Origin: Pseudomonadota bacterium
GTDB taxonomy: Bacteria > Pseudomonadota > Alphaproteobacteria > Rhizobiales > Xanthobacteraceae
NCBI GenBank assembly: GCA_023404675.1
Contig: JAEYAW010000030.1
Location: forward strand, 62,001 to 126,000
Length of the DNA: 64,000 nucleotides
Reading direction: 5' to 3'
The position numbers and the translations under genes were made by a program. Positions 26,699 to 35,802 of the stretch are shown here, in pieces; the first letter of the stretch is position 1; every line of letters starts with the position of its first letter. A model generated the notes under the pieces. That model saw nothing but the letters and a program-made list of their open reading frames with translations. It was not told the origin of the DNA and did not search any database.

Positions 26699-28074
26699 CA
26701 CACCACCATCATCACGGGATTTTCGATCAGCGTCTTGAACGCATCGAGGAACTGCGCGCCGAGCGCGCCGTCCACCGCGCGGTGATCCGTGGAGAGCGTC
26801 ACCGTCATGATGGTCGCGATCTCGATCCTGCCGTCCTTCACCACCGGGCGCTGCTCGCCCACGCCCACCGCGAGGATGGTCGCGTGCGGCGGGTTGATGA
26901 CAGCGGCAAAGTCCTTGATTCCGAACATGCCAAGATTGGACACCGCCGTGGTGCCGCCCTGATACTCCTCCGGCTTGAGCCGGCGGTTGCGGGCGCGCGC
27001 GGCAAAATCCTTCATCTCGTTCGAGATCGCCGAGACCGGCTTGATGTGCGCATCACGCACCACCGGCGTGATCAGGCCGCCGGGGATCGACACCGCGACG
27101 CCAACATCGGAGCCCTTGTGCTTGAGCATCGCGCCCTCGGTCCAGGTCACGTTGGCGTCGGGCACTCGCTGCAACGCCAGCGCAAGCGCCTTGATGATGA
27201 AGTCGTTGACCGAAATCTTGTAAGACGGCTTGCCGTCCTTGTCCTTTGGCGCGGCCGCGTTGATCTGTTCGCGCGCGGCGGTGAGCTTGCCGATGTCGCA
27301 ATCCACCGTGAGGTAGAAATGCGGGATCGACTGCTTCGCCTGCACCAGCCGCTGCGCGATGATGCGGCGGATGTTGTCGTGCGGGATTTCCTCGTAGCTG
27401 CCCTCCTTGAACAGCGCGCGGACCTGCTGGTCCGACATCGAGGGTGCAGCCGCAGGCGCGCCCGCCGCCGGTGCACCCGCGGCCGGTGCCTTGAGGCCCT
27501 TGCCGGACTTTGCGGTCTCGACATCGCGCGCGATGACGCGGCCGTGCGGGCCGGTGCCTTCGATGCGGCCGATCTCAATGCCGGCATCCTTCGCCAGCCG
27601 CTTCGCCAGCGGCGAGGCGAACACGCGCGCGCCGTTGGAAGGGGCTGGACCTGTGCCCTCGCCCGACGCCTTCGATTCTGATTTCTCGGCGGGAGCCGGC
27701 GCGGCTGCCGCCTTGGTTTCCGCGTTGCGGTCCGGCTTCGCCGCCTCGGATTTGGCAGATTCGGACCTGGAAGACTCGGACTTGGAAGACGCTGCAGGCG
27801 CATTGGCGCTCGCGGCGGCCTTCACGTCCTCGCCGTCGCCGGCAAGCACGGCGATGACATCGTTCACCGGCACGTCGGCGGTGCCCTCCGGCACCACGAT
27901 CCTGGCGATGGTGCCATCGTCGACGGCTTCCACTTCCATCGTGGCCTTGTCGGTCTCGATCTCGGCGATCACGTCGCCGGACTTCACCTTGTCGCCTTCC
28001 TTCTTGAGCCATTTGGAGAGGTTGCCCTTCTCCATGGTCGGCGACAGCGCGGGCATCAGGATATTGATCGGCAT
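26698..28074 (-). CDS. aceF: pyruvate dehydrogenase E2, dihydrolipoyl acetyltransferase
   Basis: E2 forms the core of the pyruvate dehydrogenase complex and transfers acetyl to CoA. The 458-residue product has one lipoyl domain (lipoyl Lys43 in ETDKATMEVE), an Ala/Lys/Ser linker, a peripheral-subunit-binding domain (ASPLAKRLAKDAGIEIG, about 150-185), and the catalytic domain with STDHRAVDGA near the end and the C-terminal ENPVMMVV. It follows pdhB by 18 bases. Confidence 0.95.
   Translation of the reverse strand: MPINILMPALSPTMEKGNLSKWLKKEGDKVKSGDVIAEIETDKATMEVEAVDDGTIARIVVPEGTADVPVNDVIAVLAGDGEDVKAAASANAPAASSKSESSRSESAKSEAAKPDRNAETKAAAAPAPAEKSESKASGEGTGPAPSNGARVFASPLAKRLAKDAGIEIGRIEGTGPHGRVIARDVETAKSGKGLKAPAAGAPAAGAPAAAPSMSDQQVRALFKEGSYEEIPHDNIRRIIAQRLVQAKQSIPHFYLTVDCDIGKLTAAREQINAAAPKDKDGKPSYKISVNDFIIKALALALQRVPDANVTWTEGAMLKHKGSDVGVAVSIPGGLITPVVRDAHIKPVSAISNEMKDFAARARNRRLKPEEYQGGTTAVSNLGMFGIKDFAAVINPPHATILAVGVGEQRPVVKDGRIEIATIMTVTLSTDHRAVDGALGAQFLDAFKTLIENPVMMVV
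27941..28060. repeat. lipoyl-domain coding repeat shared with 29360-29479
   Basis: The lipoyl-domain coding segments of aceF (27941-28060) and pdhB (29360-29479) are nearly identical, including a 48-base identical run (27941-27988 and 29360-29407). This is a direct repeat about 1.4 kb apart. It points to domain duplication kept similar by selection or gene conversion. Confidence 0.85.
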
Positions 28075-28092
28075 GGCAGCGGCCCCGCTCGC

Positions 28093-29493
28093 TTAGCGAT
28101 AGCAGACGGCTTTGGCCGCCTCGACGACCTCGGCGGCGCTCGGCAGCGCGAGCTTTTCGAGATTGGCAGCGTAGGGCATCGGCACATCCTTGCCGGAAAC
28201 CCGCGCGACCGGCGCATCGAGATAGTCGAAGGCGTGCTCCATGATGCGCGCGGACACTTCGGCGCCGACGCCGGACTGCTGCCAGCCCTCTTCGACCACG
28301 ACCGCCCGGCCCGTCTTCTTGACCGACGCGATGATGGTCTCGGTATCCATCGGCCGCAGCGTCCGCAGGTCGATCACCTCGGCCTCGATGCCTTCGCCTG
28401 CCAGTTCCTCGGCCGCCTTCAGCGCATAGGTCATGCCATGGGCCCACGCGACGAGGGTGACGTCCTTGCCCGTGCGCGCGATGCGCGCCTTGCCGATCGG
28501 CAGCACGAAATCGTCGAGCTTGGGCACTTCGCCGGTGTGGCCGTAGAGGATCTCGTTTTCGAGGAAGATCACCGGATTGGGATCGCGGATCGCCGCCTTG
28601 AGCAGCCCCTTGGCGTCGGCGGCCGTGGACGGCGCGATCACCTTCAGACCCGGAATATGTGAGTACCAGGACGAATAGTCCTGGCTGTGCTGAGCGGCGA
28701 CGCGGGCCGCCGCGCCGTTCGGGCCACGGAACACGATGGAGCAGCCCATCTGTCCGCCGGACATATAGAGCGTCTTCGCCGCCGAGTTGATGATCTGGTC
28801 GATGGCCTGCATCGCAAAATTGAAGGTCATGAATTCGACGATCGGCTTGAGGCCGGCAAAACCCGCGCCGACGCCGACGCCGGTGAAGCCGTGCTCGGTG
28901 ATCGGGGTGTCGATCACCCGCCGCGCGCCGAATTCCTGCAACAGGCCCTGCGTGATCTTGTAGGCGCCCTGATACTCGGCGACCTCCTCGCCCATCACGA
29001 ACACATCGCCGTCTCGGCGCATCTCCTCGGCCATGGCATCGCGCAGCGCCTCGCGCATGGTGATGGTGACGAACTCGGTGCCTTCCGGAATATCGGGGTC
29101 GGCCGGCGCGCTGACCTCGGGAGCCTTGGGAGCGGCGGTCGCGGCCGGCTCGGCCGGAACGCTGGCCTTGGCTTCGGCGGGCGGCGCGGACTCGGCCGCC
29201 TTCTGCTGCGCGGCCGGCGCGCTGGCCTTGCCGAGGTCGGCGGCACTCTCCCCGTCCGCGAGGATGGTCGCGATCGGCGTATTCACCGCAACGTCGGCGG
29301 TGCCTTCCGGCACCAGGATTTTACCGAGCGTCCCTTCGTCGGTCGCCTCGACCTCCATGGTGGCCTTGTCGGTCTCGATCTCGGCGATCACGTCGCCGGA
29401 CTTCACCGCTTCGCCTTCCTTCTTCAGCCACTTGGAGAGATTGCCTTTCTCCATGGTGGGCGACAGCGCGGGCATCAGCACTTGAATGGGCAT
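28093..29493 (-). CDS. pdhB: pyruvate dehydrogenase E1 beta with N-terminal lipoyl domain
   Basis: E1 beta pairs with E1 alpha for thiamine-dependent decarboxylation of pyruvate. The 466-residue product carries an N-terminal lipoyl domain (ETDKATMEVE, Lys43), as in some alphaproteobacteria, then an Ala/Pro linker. The E1 beta domain (TMREALRDAMAEEMRRD from about residue 145) ends in the transketolase C-terminal domain with VVVEEGWQQSGVGAEV. The start at 29493 (MPIQVLMPALSP) matches the lipoyl domain start; upstream codons in frame lack homology. Confidence 0.95.
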   Translation of the reverse strand: MPIQVLMPALSPTMEKGNLSKWLKKEGEAVKSGDVIAEIETDKATMEVEATDEGTLGKILVPEGTADVAVNTPIATILADGESAADLGKASAPAAQQKAAESAPPAEAKASVPAEPAATAAPKAPEVSAPADPDIPEGTEFVTITMREALRDAMAEEMRRDGDVFVMGEEVAEYQGAYKITQGLLQEFGARRVIDTPITEHGFTGVGVGAGFAGLKPIVEFMTFNFAMQAIDQIINSAAKTLYMSGGQMGCSIVFRGPNGAAARVAAQHSQDYSSWYSHIPGLKVIAPSTAADAKGLLKAAIRDPNPVIFLENEILYGHTGEVPKLDDFVLPIGKARIARTGKDVTLVAWAHGMTYALKAAEELAGEGIEAEVIDLRTLRPMDTETIIASVKKTGRAVVVEEGWQQSGVGAEVSARIMEHAFDYLDAPVARVSGKDVPMPYAANLEKLALPSAAEVVEAAKAVCYR

Positions 29494-29596
29494 GGTAGCT
29501 CCGGAAAACCTGCGGCGATCCTCGCGTGGTCTGCGCGACCTCACCGCTTCTCATTTGATCCGTCACGGCTCCGCCGGCGCGGCGAAGCAAAAAGAT

Positions 29597-30631
29597 TCAG
29601 CGATAGATGTCGGTGTAGAGTTCGGACGGATCCGGCTCGGGATCGTGCTGGGCGAAATCGGCCGCCGCGCTGACGATCTCGCGGACCTCCGCGTCGATCT
29701 TCTTCAGTTCGTCCTCGCTCACCTTCAGGTCGAGCAGACGGTGGCGCACCTGCTCGATCGGATCGTGATCGTGGCGCACCTTGTCTACTTCCTCGCGCGA
29801 GCGATACTTCGCCGGGTCCGACATCGAGTGGCCGCGGTAGCGATAGGTCTGCATCTCAAGGATGTAGGGACCGTTGCCCTCGCGGCACCACTTCACCGCC
29901 TTCTCGCCAGCCGCCTTCACGGCGCGCACGTCCATGCCGTCGACCTGTTCGCCGGGAATGTTGAACGACACGCCGCGCTTGGAGAAATCCTGCTGCGCGG
30001 AGGAGCGGCTCACCGAGGTGCCCATCGCATAGCGATTGTTCTCGACGACGTAGACCACGGGGAGCTTCCACAGCTCCGCCATATTGAAGCTCTCATAGAC
30101 CTGGCCCTGATTGGCCGCGCCGTCGCCGAAATAGGTGATGCTGACGTTGTCGTTCTCGCGATAGCGGTTGGCGAAGGCGAGACCCGTGCCGAGCGACACC
30201 TGCGCACCGACGATGCCGTGGCCGCCATAAAAGTGCTTCTCCTTGCTGAACATGTGCATGGAGCCGCCCTTGCCTTTGGAATAGCCGCCGCGACGGCCGG
30301 TCAGTTCGGCCATCACGCCCTTGGCGTCCATTCCGCAGGCCAGCATGTGGCCGTGGTCGCGATAGGCGGTGATGACCTGATCGCCTTCCTTCAGGGTCAT
30401 CTGCATGCCGACGACCACCGCCTCCTGCCCGATGTAGAGGTGGCAGAAGCCGCCGATGGCCCCCATTCCGTAGAGCTGGCCGGCCTTCTCCTCGAAGCGG
30501 CGGATCAACAGCATGTCGCGAAGCGCAGCAAGCTCCTGCTCCTTGGTGAAGCTGGGCGGGGTCCCACCGGATTTGCCGTTGCTGACGGCGGCGGGCTCGG
30601 ATTTGGATGCGCTTTTTTTGGCTACGGCCAT
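29597..30631 (-). CDS. pdhA: pyruvate dehydrogenase E1 alpha
   Basis: The 344-residue product binds thiamine diphosphate through GDGAANQGQVYESFNMA ... VVENN. It contains the phosphorylation-loop equivalent YRYRGHSMSDPAKYRSREEV and the family end PDPSELYTDIYR. The N-terminal about 25 residues are Ala/Ser/Lys-rich. It is the first gene of the pdhA-pdhB-aceF-(secreted protein)-lpdA series; the gap to pdhB is 103 bases. Confidence 0.96.
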   Translation of the reverse strand: MAVAKKSASKSEPAAVSNGKSGGTPPSFTKEQELAALRDMLLIRRFEEKAGQLYGMGAIGGFCHLYIGQEAVVVGMQMTLKEGDQVITAYRDHGHMLACGMDAKGVMAELTGRRGGYSKGKGGSMHMFSKEKHFYGGHGIVGAQVSLGTGLAFANRYRENDNVSITYFGDGAANQGQVYESFNMAELWKLPVVYVVENNRYAMGTSVSRSSAQQDFSKRGVSFNIPGEQVDGMDVRAVKAAGEKAVKWCREGNGPYILEMQTYRYRGHSMSDPAKYRSREEVDKVRHDHDPIEQVRHRLLDLKVSEDELKKIDAEVREIVSAAADFAQHDPEPDPSELYTDIYR

Positions 30632-30796
30632 TCGGGACAGACCTGTCGGGGAAAGGTTCGGCCTGAATAGCCCAATTCAACGACGCATGAAAGCGCAGCC
30701 CTGTCGCGCCTGCGCGTTTCGAAGGTCAGACACGGCGAAATCGCATCAAAGCCGTTCACGATCAGCGGCGAAGTTATTGCTGCGCCGCAACACCGC

Positions 30797-31114
30797 TCAG
30801 TTCGGCTTGATCATTTTGATCAGTTCGCGCGGATCGACATAGTCCAGCTGCACACGTGCACGCTCGTCGAGCATATCGGGATCGATACGGTCGCTGCGCA
30901 GCAGCGAAACCCGCTGCTCCATCCGCTCCCGCTCCTTGTGCAGGCGCGCAAGTTCGGAGGTCAGCGAAACGATGTCCTGATCCAGTTCCTGCCGGGCGGT
31001 CAGTCCGTACTTGCCGGTGTAGGCGTTGACGCCGAAATAGCCGATCGCGGCGATTGCGATCGCATAGAGCACGAGGCCTGTCAGAAAGGCCTTGAAGCGG
31101 GAACGTGTAACCAT
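30797..31114 (-). CDS. ftsB: FtsB/DivIC family septum formation initiator
   Basis: The 105-residue protein has a short cytosolic start and one transmembrane helix (AFLTGLVLYAIAIAAIGYFGV). A periplasmic coiled coil follows (LDQDIVSLTSELARLHKERERMEQRVSLL). This is the FtsB/DivIC layout; FtsB joins FtsL and FtsQ to activate septal peptidoglycan synthesis. Position between eno and pdhA is the usual alphaproteobacterial context. Confidence 0.88.
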   Translation of the reverse strand: MVTRSRFKAFLTGLVLYAIAIAAIGYFGVNAYTGKYGLTARQELDQDIVSLTSELARLHKERERMEQRVSLLRSDRIDPDMLDERARVQLDYVDPRELIKMIKPN

Positions 31115-31183
31115 GATTCGACGATGCGTCGGGCTGGTTAAATAACGGTGAAACCGGCCCGGCGCGTTGTCGTCGCAGACGTT

Positions 31184-31753
31184 TTACGCCTTGTTCTTCG
31201 CCACGAACGCAGCGAAGGCCTCGATATATGTGGCGAGAACGCCGCGCAGCGACTCCTTGGTCAATTCACCCTTGTCGTCAAACGCATCGCCGACCCCACC
31301 GAAATAATAGAGATCCGGCTGCTGCATGATCGGCCCGGTAATTCCCGGCAGGATATTCTGGAGATGCTTGGCCGCGCTGACACCGCCAAGCGCGCCGGGC
31401 GAATTGGAGACGATGCCGGTCGGCTTGCCATTGAAGGCGCTCTTGCCATAGGGGCGCGACGCAACGTCGATGGCGTTCTTGAGTACGCCCGGCACCGAGC
31501 GATTGTATTCCGGGGTGACGAAGACGACCGCGTCCGACGCCTTGATCTTCTCGCGAAAGGCAATCCAGTCTGCCGGCGGATTGGCCTCAAGATCCTGGTT
31601 GAAGAACGACAGGCCTTCGAGCGTCACGACCTCAAGCTTGAGCGAGGCGGGAGCGAGCTTGGCAAGTGCCTTGGCGATTTTGAGAGAGAAGGAATCCTTG
31701 CGGAGGCTGCCGACGATCACGGCAACGCTTGCAGGAGCAGACATGGCGGACAT
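31184..31753 (-). CDS. NAD(P)H-dependent FMN reductase family protein
   Basis: The 189-residue flavodoxin-like protein has the phosphate-binding loop GSLRKDSFSLKIA near the N-terminus and the flavin-contact motif TPEYNRSVPGVLKNAIDVAS at about residues 78-97. A glycine loop SNSPGALGGVSAAKHL follows. This matches the NADPH-dependent FMN reductase/chromate reductase/azoreductase group. Its physiological substrate is not predictable, and oxidative or quinone stress is a common role. Its upstream region holds two clear palindromes (31761-31775 and 31805-31824), suggesting control by a dedicated repressor. Confidence 0.88.
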   Translation of the reverse strand: MSAMSAPASVAVIVGSLRKDSFSLKIAKALAKLAPASLKLEVVTLEGLSFFNQDLEANPPADWIAFREKIKASDAVVFVTPEYNRSVPGVLKNAIDVASRPYGKSAFNGKPTGIVSNSPGALGGVSAAKHLQNILPGITGPIMQQPDLYYFGGVGDAFDDKGELTKESLRGVLATYIEAFAAFVAKNKA

Positions 31754-31760
31754 CCTCTTC

Positions 31761-31775
31761 CGATAAAGAGTATCG
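31761..31775. promoter_or_regulatory. hyphenated palindrome near the FMN reductase start
   Basis: CGATA-N5-TATCG lies 8 bases upstream of the FMN reductase start codon, in the 5' untranslated leader or core promoter. It may be an operator half of the system that includes the 31805-31824 palindrome. Confidence 0.35.
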
Positions 31776-31804
31776 AATAACCGTCATGTAGTCCCCGCCG
31801 CTTT

Positions 31805-31824
31805 GAGGATGCAAGTGCATCCTC
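31805..31824. promoter_or_regulatory. 20-bp perfect inverted repeat, candidate operator
   Basis: GAGGATGCA-AG-TGCATCCTC has perfect 9-bp arms, 52 bases upstream of the FMN reductase start and 64 bases beyond the eno stop. There is no T-run on either side, so an operator is more likely than a terminator. Confidence 0.45.
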
Positions 31825-31887
31825 ATGGTGCAGCGCAAATGTTTGCTGCAACGCCGTGCACGAAGCCGTGAGCGGCGCAAAGCAGGA

Positions 31888-33171
31888 TCAGGCCAGCGCC
31901 TTGAGCGCTGCACGGCCCGCATACCGGGCCTGATCGCCCAGTTCCTGCTCGATGCGCAGCAACTGGTTGTACTTGGCGGTGCGATCCGAGCGAGCCAGCG
32001 AGCCGGTCTTGATCTGACCGCAGTTGGTGGCAACGGCGAGGTCGGCGATGGTCGAATCCTCCGTTTCGCCCGAACGATGCGACATCACCGCCGTATAGGC
32101 CGACTTGTGCGCCATCTCGACCGCCGCCAGCGTCTCGGTGAGCGAGCCGATCTGGTTGACCTTGACGAGGATGGAGTTGGCGCGACCCGCCTTGATGCCC
32201 TCGGCAAGACGCAGAACATTGGTGACGAACAGATCGTCGCCGACAAGCTGGCATTTGCTGCCGATCAGGTCGGTCAGCTCCTTCCAGCCGTCCATGTCGT
32301 CCTCGGCCATGCCGTCCTCGATGGAGACGATCGGATAGCGCGCGACGAGATCGGCGAGATACTTGGCCTGTTCGGAGCGCGAGCGGGTCTTGTTCTCGCC
32401 GCCGTAGACGTATTGGCCGTCCTTGAAGAACTCGGTGGAGGCGCAGTCCAGCGCCAGCATCACATCGCCGCCCGCCTTGTAGCCGGCCTTGTCGATGGCG
32501 GCCATGACGAAGTCCAGCGCCGCATCGGCCGACGGCAGGTTGGGGGCAAAACCACCCTCGTCGCCGACATTGGTGTTATGGCCGGCCTTCTTCAGCTCGC
32601 CCTTGAGGGTGTGGAAGATCTCCGATCCGCAGCGCAGCGCCTCGGCGAAGGACTCCGCGCCGACCGGCATGATCATGAACTCCTGAAAATCGATCGGGTT
32701 GTCGGCATGTACGCCGCCGTTGACGATGTTCATCATCGGCACCGGCAGCAGCCGCGCGGAGGTCCCGCCGACATAGCGATAGAGCGGCATGGCGCAGGCA
32801 TCGGCGGCCGCCTTGGCCACCGCAAGCGACACGCCAAGAATGGCGTTGGCCCCGAGCCGGCTCTTGTTGGGCGTGCCGTCGAGCGCGATCATCGTCTCGT
32901 CGATCTGCACCTGCGACTCGGCGTCCAGCCCGCCGATCGCATCGAAAATCTCGCCATTGACGGCTGCGACCGCCTTCTGCACGCCCTTGCCGAGATAACG
33001 CGCCTTGTCGCCGTCGCGCAGTTCCACCGCCTCGTGCGCGCCGGTGGACGCTCCCGAGGGCACCGCGGCGCGGCCGAGCGAGCCGTCTTCCAGGATCACG
33101 TCCACTTCGATCGTCGGATTGCCGCGGCTGTCCAGAATTTCGCGGCCAACGATGTCGACAATTGCAGTCAT
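31888..33171 (-). CDS. eno: enolase
   Basis: Glycolytic enzyme interconverting 2-phosphoglycerate and phosphoenolpyruvate. The 427-residue product shows ILDSRGNPTIEVDV at the start, the acidic metal ligands in LALDCASTEFF and IEDGMAEDD, and the signature SHRSGETEDSTIADLAVA near the C-terminus. Length is standard. It is transcribed leftward and is divergent from queF. Confidence 0.97.
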   Translation of the reverse strand: MTAIVDIVGREILDSRGNPTIEVDVILEDGSLGRAAVPSGASTGAHEAVELRDGDKARYLGKGVQKAVAAVNGEIFDAIGGLDAESQVQIDETMIALDGTPNKSRLGANAILGVSLAVAKAAADACAMPLYRYVGGTSARLLPVPMMNIVNGGVHADNPIDFQEFMIMPVGAESFAEALRCGSEIFHTLKGELKKAGHNTNVGDEGGFAPNLPSADAALDFVMAAIDKAGYKAGGDVMLALDCASTEFFKDGQYVYGGENKTRSRSEQAKYLADLVARYPIVSIEDGMAEDDMDGWKELTDLIGSKCQLVGDDLFVTNVLRLAEGIKAGRANSILVKVNQIGSLTETLAAVEMAHKSAYTAVMSHRSGETEDSTIADLAVATNCGQIKTGSLARSDRTAKYNQLLRIEQELGDQARYAGRAALKALA

Positions 33172-33319
33172 GAACGGTTCCCTGAGGTGTTTGGAAAAAG
33201 GTTGGAAGGTGGCGAGCTTCTAGCGCAACCCTCCGCCAGCGAAAAGCCCGCGCCGGTGGTGACCTCGCGGCCGGGATTGGCTATCACGCTGCGAACCGCA
33301 AATGACCGCGAGTATCCCC

Positions 33320-33787
33320 ATGGCCCGCAAAGCAAAATCACGTCCCGCCCTGCAGCTCGGGCGCGAGGTGCGCCTCCCCGCCTCTCCTGCAGAGGCGGCG
33401 CTCGACCGCGTCCCCAACCCGCAGGGGGACGTGGCCTATCTGGTGCGATTCACCGCGCCCGAGTTCACCTCGCTCTGCCCGATCACCGGCCAGCCCGATT
33501 TCGCCCATCTGGTGATCGACTATGTGCCCGGCCGATGGCTGGTGGAATCGAAATCCCTCAAGCTCTATCTCGCCAGCTTCCGCAACCACGGAGCCTTCCA
33601 CGAGGATTGCACCATCGCCATCGGCAAGCGGCTGGCGACGGAGATCAAACCGCGCTTCCTGCGGATCGGCGGCTACTGGTATCCGCGCGGCGGCATGCCG
33701 ATCGACGTGTTCTGGCAGACCGGCCAGCCGCCCAGGGGACTGTGGCTTCCCGAACAGGGGGTCGCTCCCTATCGGGGCCGTGGTTGA
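33320..33787 (+). CDS. queF: NADPH-dependent 7-cyano-7-deazaguanine reductase QueF
   Basis: QueF reduces preQ0 to preQ1 in queuosine biosynthesis. The 155-residue product is the short unimodular type. It has the catalytic Cys in FTSLCPITGQPDFAH, the QueF signature ESKSLKLYLASFRNHGAFHEDC, and an ending GVAPYRGRG. I prefer the ATG at 33320 because family homology begins there; an ATG at 33302 would add 6 residues. No preQ1 riboswitch is visible upstream. Confidence 0.93.
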   Translation: MARKAKSRPALQLGREVRLPASPAEAALDRVPNPQGDVAYLVRFTAPEFTSLCPITGQPDFAHLVIDYVPGRWLVESKSLKLYLASFRNHGAFHEDCTIAIGKRLATEIKPRFLRIGGYWYPRGGMPIDVFWQTGQPPRGLWLPEQGVAPYRGRG

Positions 33788-33943
33788 ACCAAACCGCGTC
33801 CCGGGAACACCAACATCGTAACCCGCTTGTTAATGCTGGTGGCCAAATCGTCTCCCCCATTCGGGTGGTGCGCGACGTTCGGCAACCTGTCATTGTATCG
33901 GCAACTGAAAATCATCCGTCGGCTGCAAGGTTGGGCTTTGGGA

Positions 33944-34591
33944 ATGAGGGAGCAGACTGACAGTTTCGCCCGTTCGCGGTGGCATGATCCGGCTGCGCCA
34001 TGGTTCGGGCGGTGGCCGGATGCGCCGCAAGATATCGAAGATGGCGTCAGCATCGCTTTGCACGACATCGACCTGCATCAGATCGGACAGCTGCGCTACG
34101 ATTTCTTCACCCGGCCGACCTTCTACATGCGTCCGCTGGGCGCCCGATTGCGGGCGGAGAACAAGCGCCTGATCCTCGATCGGCTCGATGCGGTCAGCCT
34201 CAACTTCCTAATGCGCGCCCGGCGCAGCCAGAATCTGACCGCCGCTGTCCGGTTGGTCAGGTTCGACGATGCGCTGGCCGATCCCTATCTTCATCCGCTG
34301 CTTCATGATCATCAGCTGGATCGGGCGGAAGACACCGCCGTCATGAGCTGGCTCGTCACGCGCCGGCGCACCAGCGGCCGCAGGGACGTTCTCCGCCTGA
34401 TCGGCAGCGCGCTGCAGATGTGCATCACGGCGCACATCACCGACGTCATCGCGGTGGCGGAGCAGTCCGATATGGCCCCGTTCGTGCACTTCGGCTTCAC
34501 CGACACCGGCTTTGACGAGCCGAATTGCGCCGCGGTCGATGTCCGCGTCCTGCACCTGCACCTCGACCCGGAGCCCTGGCGGCCAGCCTGA
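33944..34591 (+). CDS. protein of unknown function
   Basis: The likely product is 215 residues from the ATG at 33944 (GGGAATG context); an upstream in-frame start at 33827 would add 39 residues with no support. I do not recognise a family. It is soluble and mixed alpha/beta by composition, with no signal peptide or helix long enough to span a membrane. It has a central Arg-rich part (WLVTRRRTSGRRDVLR) and many His/Asp near the C-terminus (DVRVLHLHLDPEP). It follows queF on the same strand by 156 bases and converges on the MFS gene. Confidence 0.6.
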   Translation: MREQTDSFARSRWHDPAAPWFGRWPDAPQDIEDGVSIALHDIDLHQIGQLRYDFFTRPTFYMRPLGARLRAENKRLILDRLDAVSLNFLMRARRSQNLTAAVRLVRFDDALADPYLHPLLHDHQLDRAEDTAVMSWLVTRRRTSGRRDVLRLIGSALQMCITAHITDVIAVAEQSDMAPFVHFGFTDTGFDEPNCAAVDVRVLHLHLDPEPWRPA

Positions 34592-34605
34592 GACCCGGCG
34601 GAGAT

Positions 34606-35802
34606 CTACTGGACGCGCGTGCGGCCGAGCAGCACCGCGCTCACAAAGCCTGTCGCCACGATAATGACTGCAGCGGCCAGCAGGCTCGGCGTCTTCCCCA
34701 TCGTCGCCAGGCTGAGACCATAAACGACCGGCCCGACCGCCTGCCCGAAAAAGAAAAAGAACGAGTGCAGCGCCAGCGCCGACGCGCGCGCCTCTTCCGA
34801 GAGCGCGGTGGCATAGACCTGCAACGAGCCGTGCAGCATGTAAAAGCCACTGCCGAGCACGATCATGCTGACGAACTGATAGGGCCATGACAGACCCACG
34901 CTCATGGCCGCAAGCTGGGTGCCTGCGATCACGCCGCCCGCCATCATGATGCGCGTGATGCCGAGCTTGGGAAGCAGAAACGGCACCAGTTGCGTGTAGA
35001 TCAGCCCACCGATGGCGAGGCCGGCGATCACCACGCCCGCGATGGACAGGCGCGGCTCGCCCAGTTCCGTCAGGAAGGCCGCGATAAACGGCAGGACACC
35101 CAGTACGCAGACCCCCTCGATGAAGACTGCTGCGTAGCAGATCGGCGTATTGCGATGCGACAGGATGCTGATGTAGCCGGTGCGGAGCCGGGCGAGATCG
35201 ACCGCCCCGCGCGGAATCCGCAGCATCGCCCGCAGCCCGAAGAAACTGATCGCCCCACCAAGGAACACCAGCAGGCCCAGCAGCGCCAGAACCCCGCGCC
35301 AGCCGATCAGATCGCCGGTAACGCCGGCGAACGAGGAGCCCAGCAGATTACCGGCCATGTAGCCCGACAGAATCCGGCTGAGGCCGACCTGTCGCCCCCG
35401 CATCGGAACCAGATCACCGACAAGACTCATGGCGATGGGAAAGACGCCGCCCGAGCCGATGCCGCACAGGATCCGGGTCGCCATCAGTGTCGGGTAGTTG
35501 GTGGCGAACGCGCCCGCGAGATTGGCAAGGCCAAGCAGGGCGAGGCAGATCAGCATCAGCCGCGCCTTGCCGAAGACGTCGGCAGCCGCGCCGAGGATCG
35601 GCTGCACCACCGCGAAGGACAGCGCGGCACCGGCGGTGAGACTGGCCGCCGTCGCGATGGTAACGGACAAATCCTCGGCGATATGCGGGACCACCGGATC
35701 GAGTGCCCTGGTGGACAGCGCGGTCGTGAACGACGTCAGCGTCAGGATGGTCAGCACCGGCGGAAGTTTTTCCCGCACATCATCCGGGCCGGGCCGCGTC
35801 AT
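34606..35802 (-). CDS. major facilitator superfamily transporter
   Basis: The 398-residue protein has twelve predicted helices and the MFS loop 2-3 motif in GAAADVFGKARLM. RILCGIGSGGVFPIAMSLVGD lies in helix 4. Overall it resembles DHA1-type drug or metabolite exporters. The ATG at 35802 shares a base with the kdsA stop (TGATG), so it is coupled to Kdo-8-phosphate synthase. The substrate is unknown. Confidence 0.88.
   Translation of the reverse strand: MTRPGPDDVREKLPPVLTILTLTSFTTALSTRALDPVVPHIAEDLSVTIATAASLTAGAALSFAVVQPILGAAADVFGKARLMLICLALLGLANLAGAFATNYPTLMATRILCGIGSGGVFPIAMSLVGDLVPMRGRQVGLSRILSGYMAGNLLGSSFAGVTGDLIGWRGVLALLGLLVFLGGAISFFGLRAMLRIPRGAVDLARLRTGYISILSHRNTPICYAAVFIEGVCVLGVLPFIAAFLTELGEPRLSIAGVVIAGLAIGGLIYTQLVPFLLPKLGITRIMMAGGVIAGTQLAAMSVGLSWPYQFVSMIVLGSGFYMLHGSLQVYATALSEEARASALALHSFFFFFGQAVGPVVYGLSLATMGKTPSLLAAAVIIVATGFVSAVLLGRTRVQ

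Noticed and set aside
24770..26785. Long rightward frame of 671 codons
   Set aside because: Antisense shadow of lpdA; composition is Arg/His-rich without any domain.
31825..33960. Long rightward frame of 711 codons
   Set aside because: Antisense shadow of eno running into queF in another frame; no homology-like sequence.
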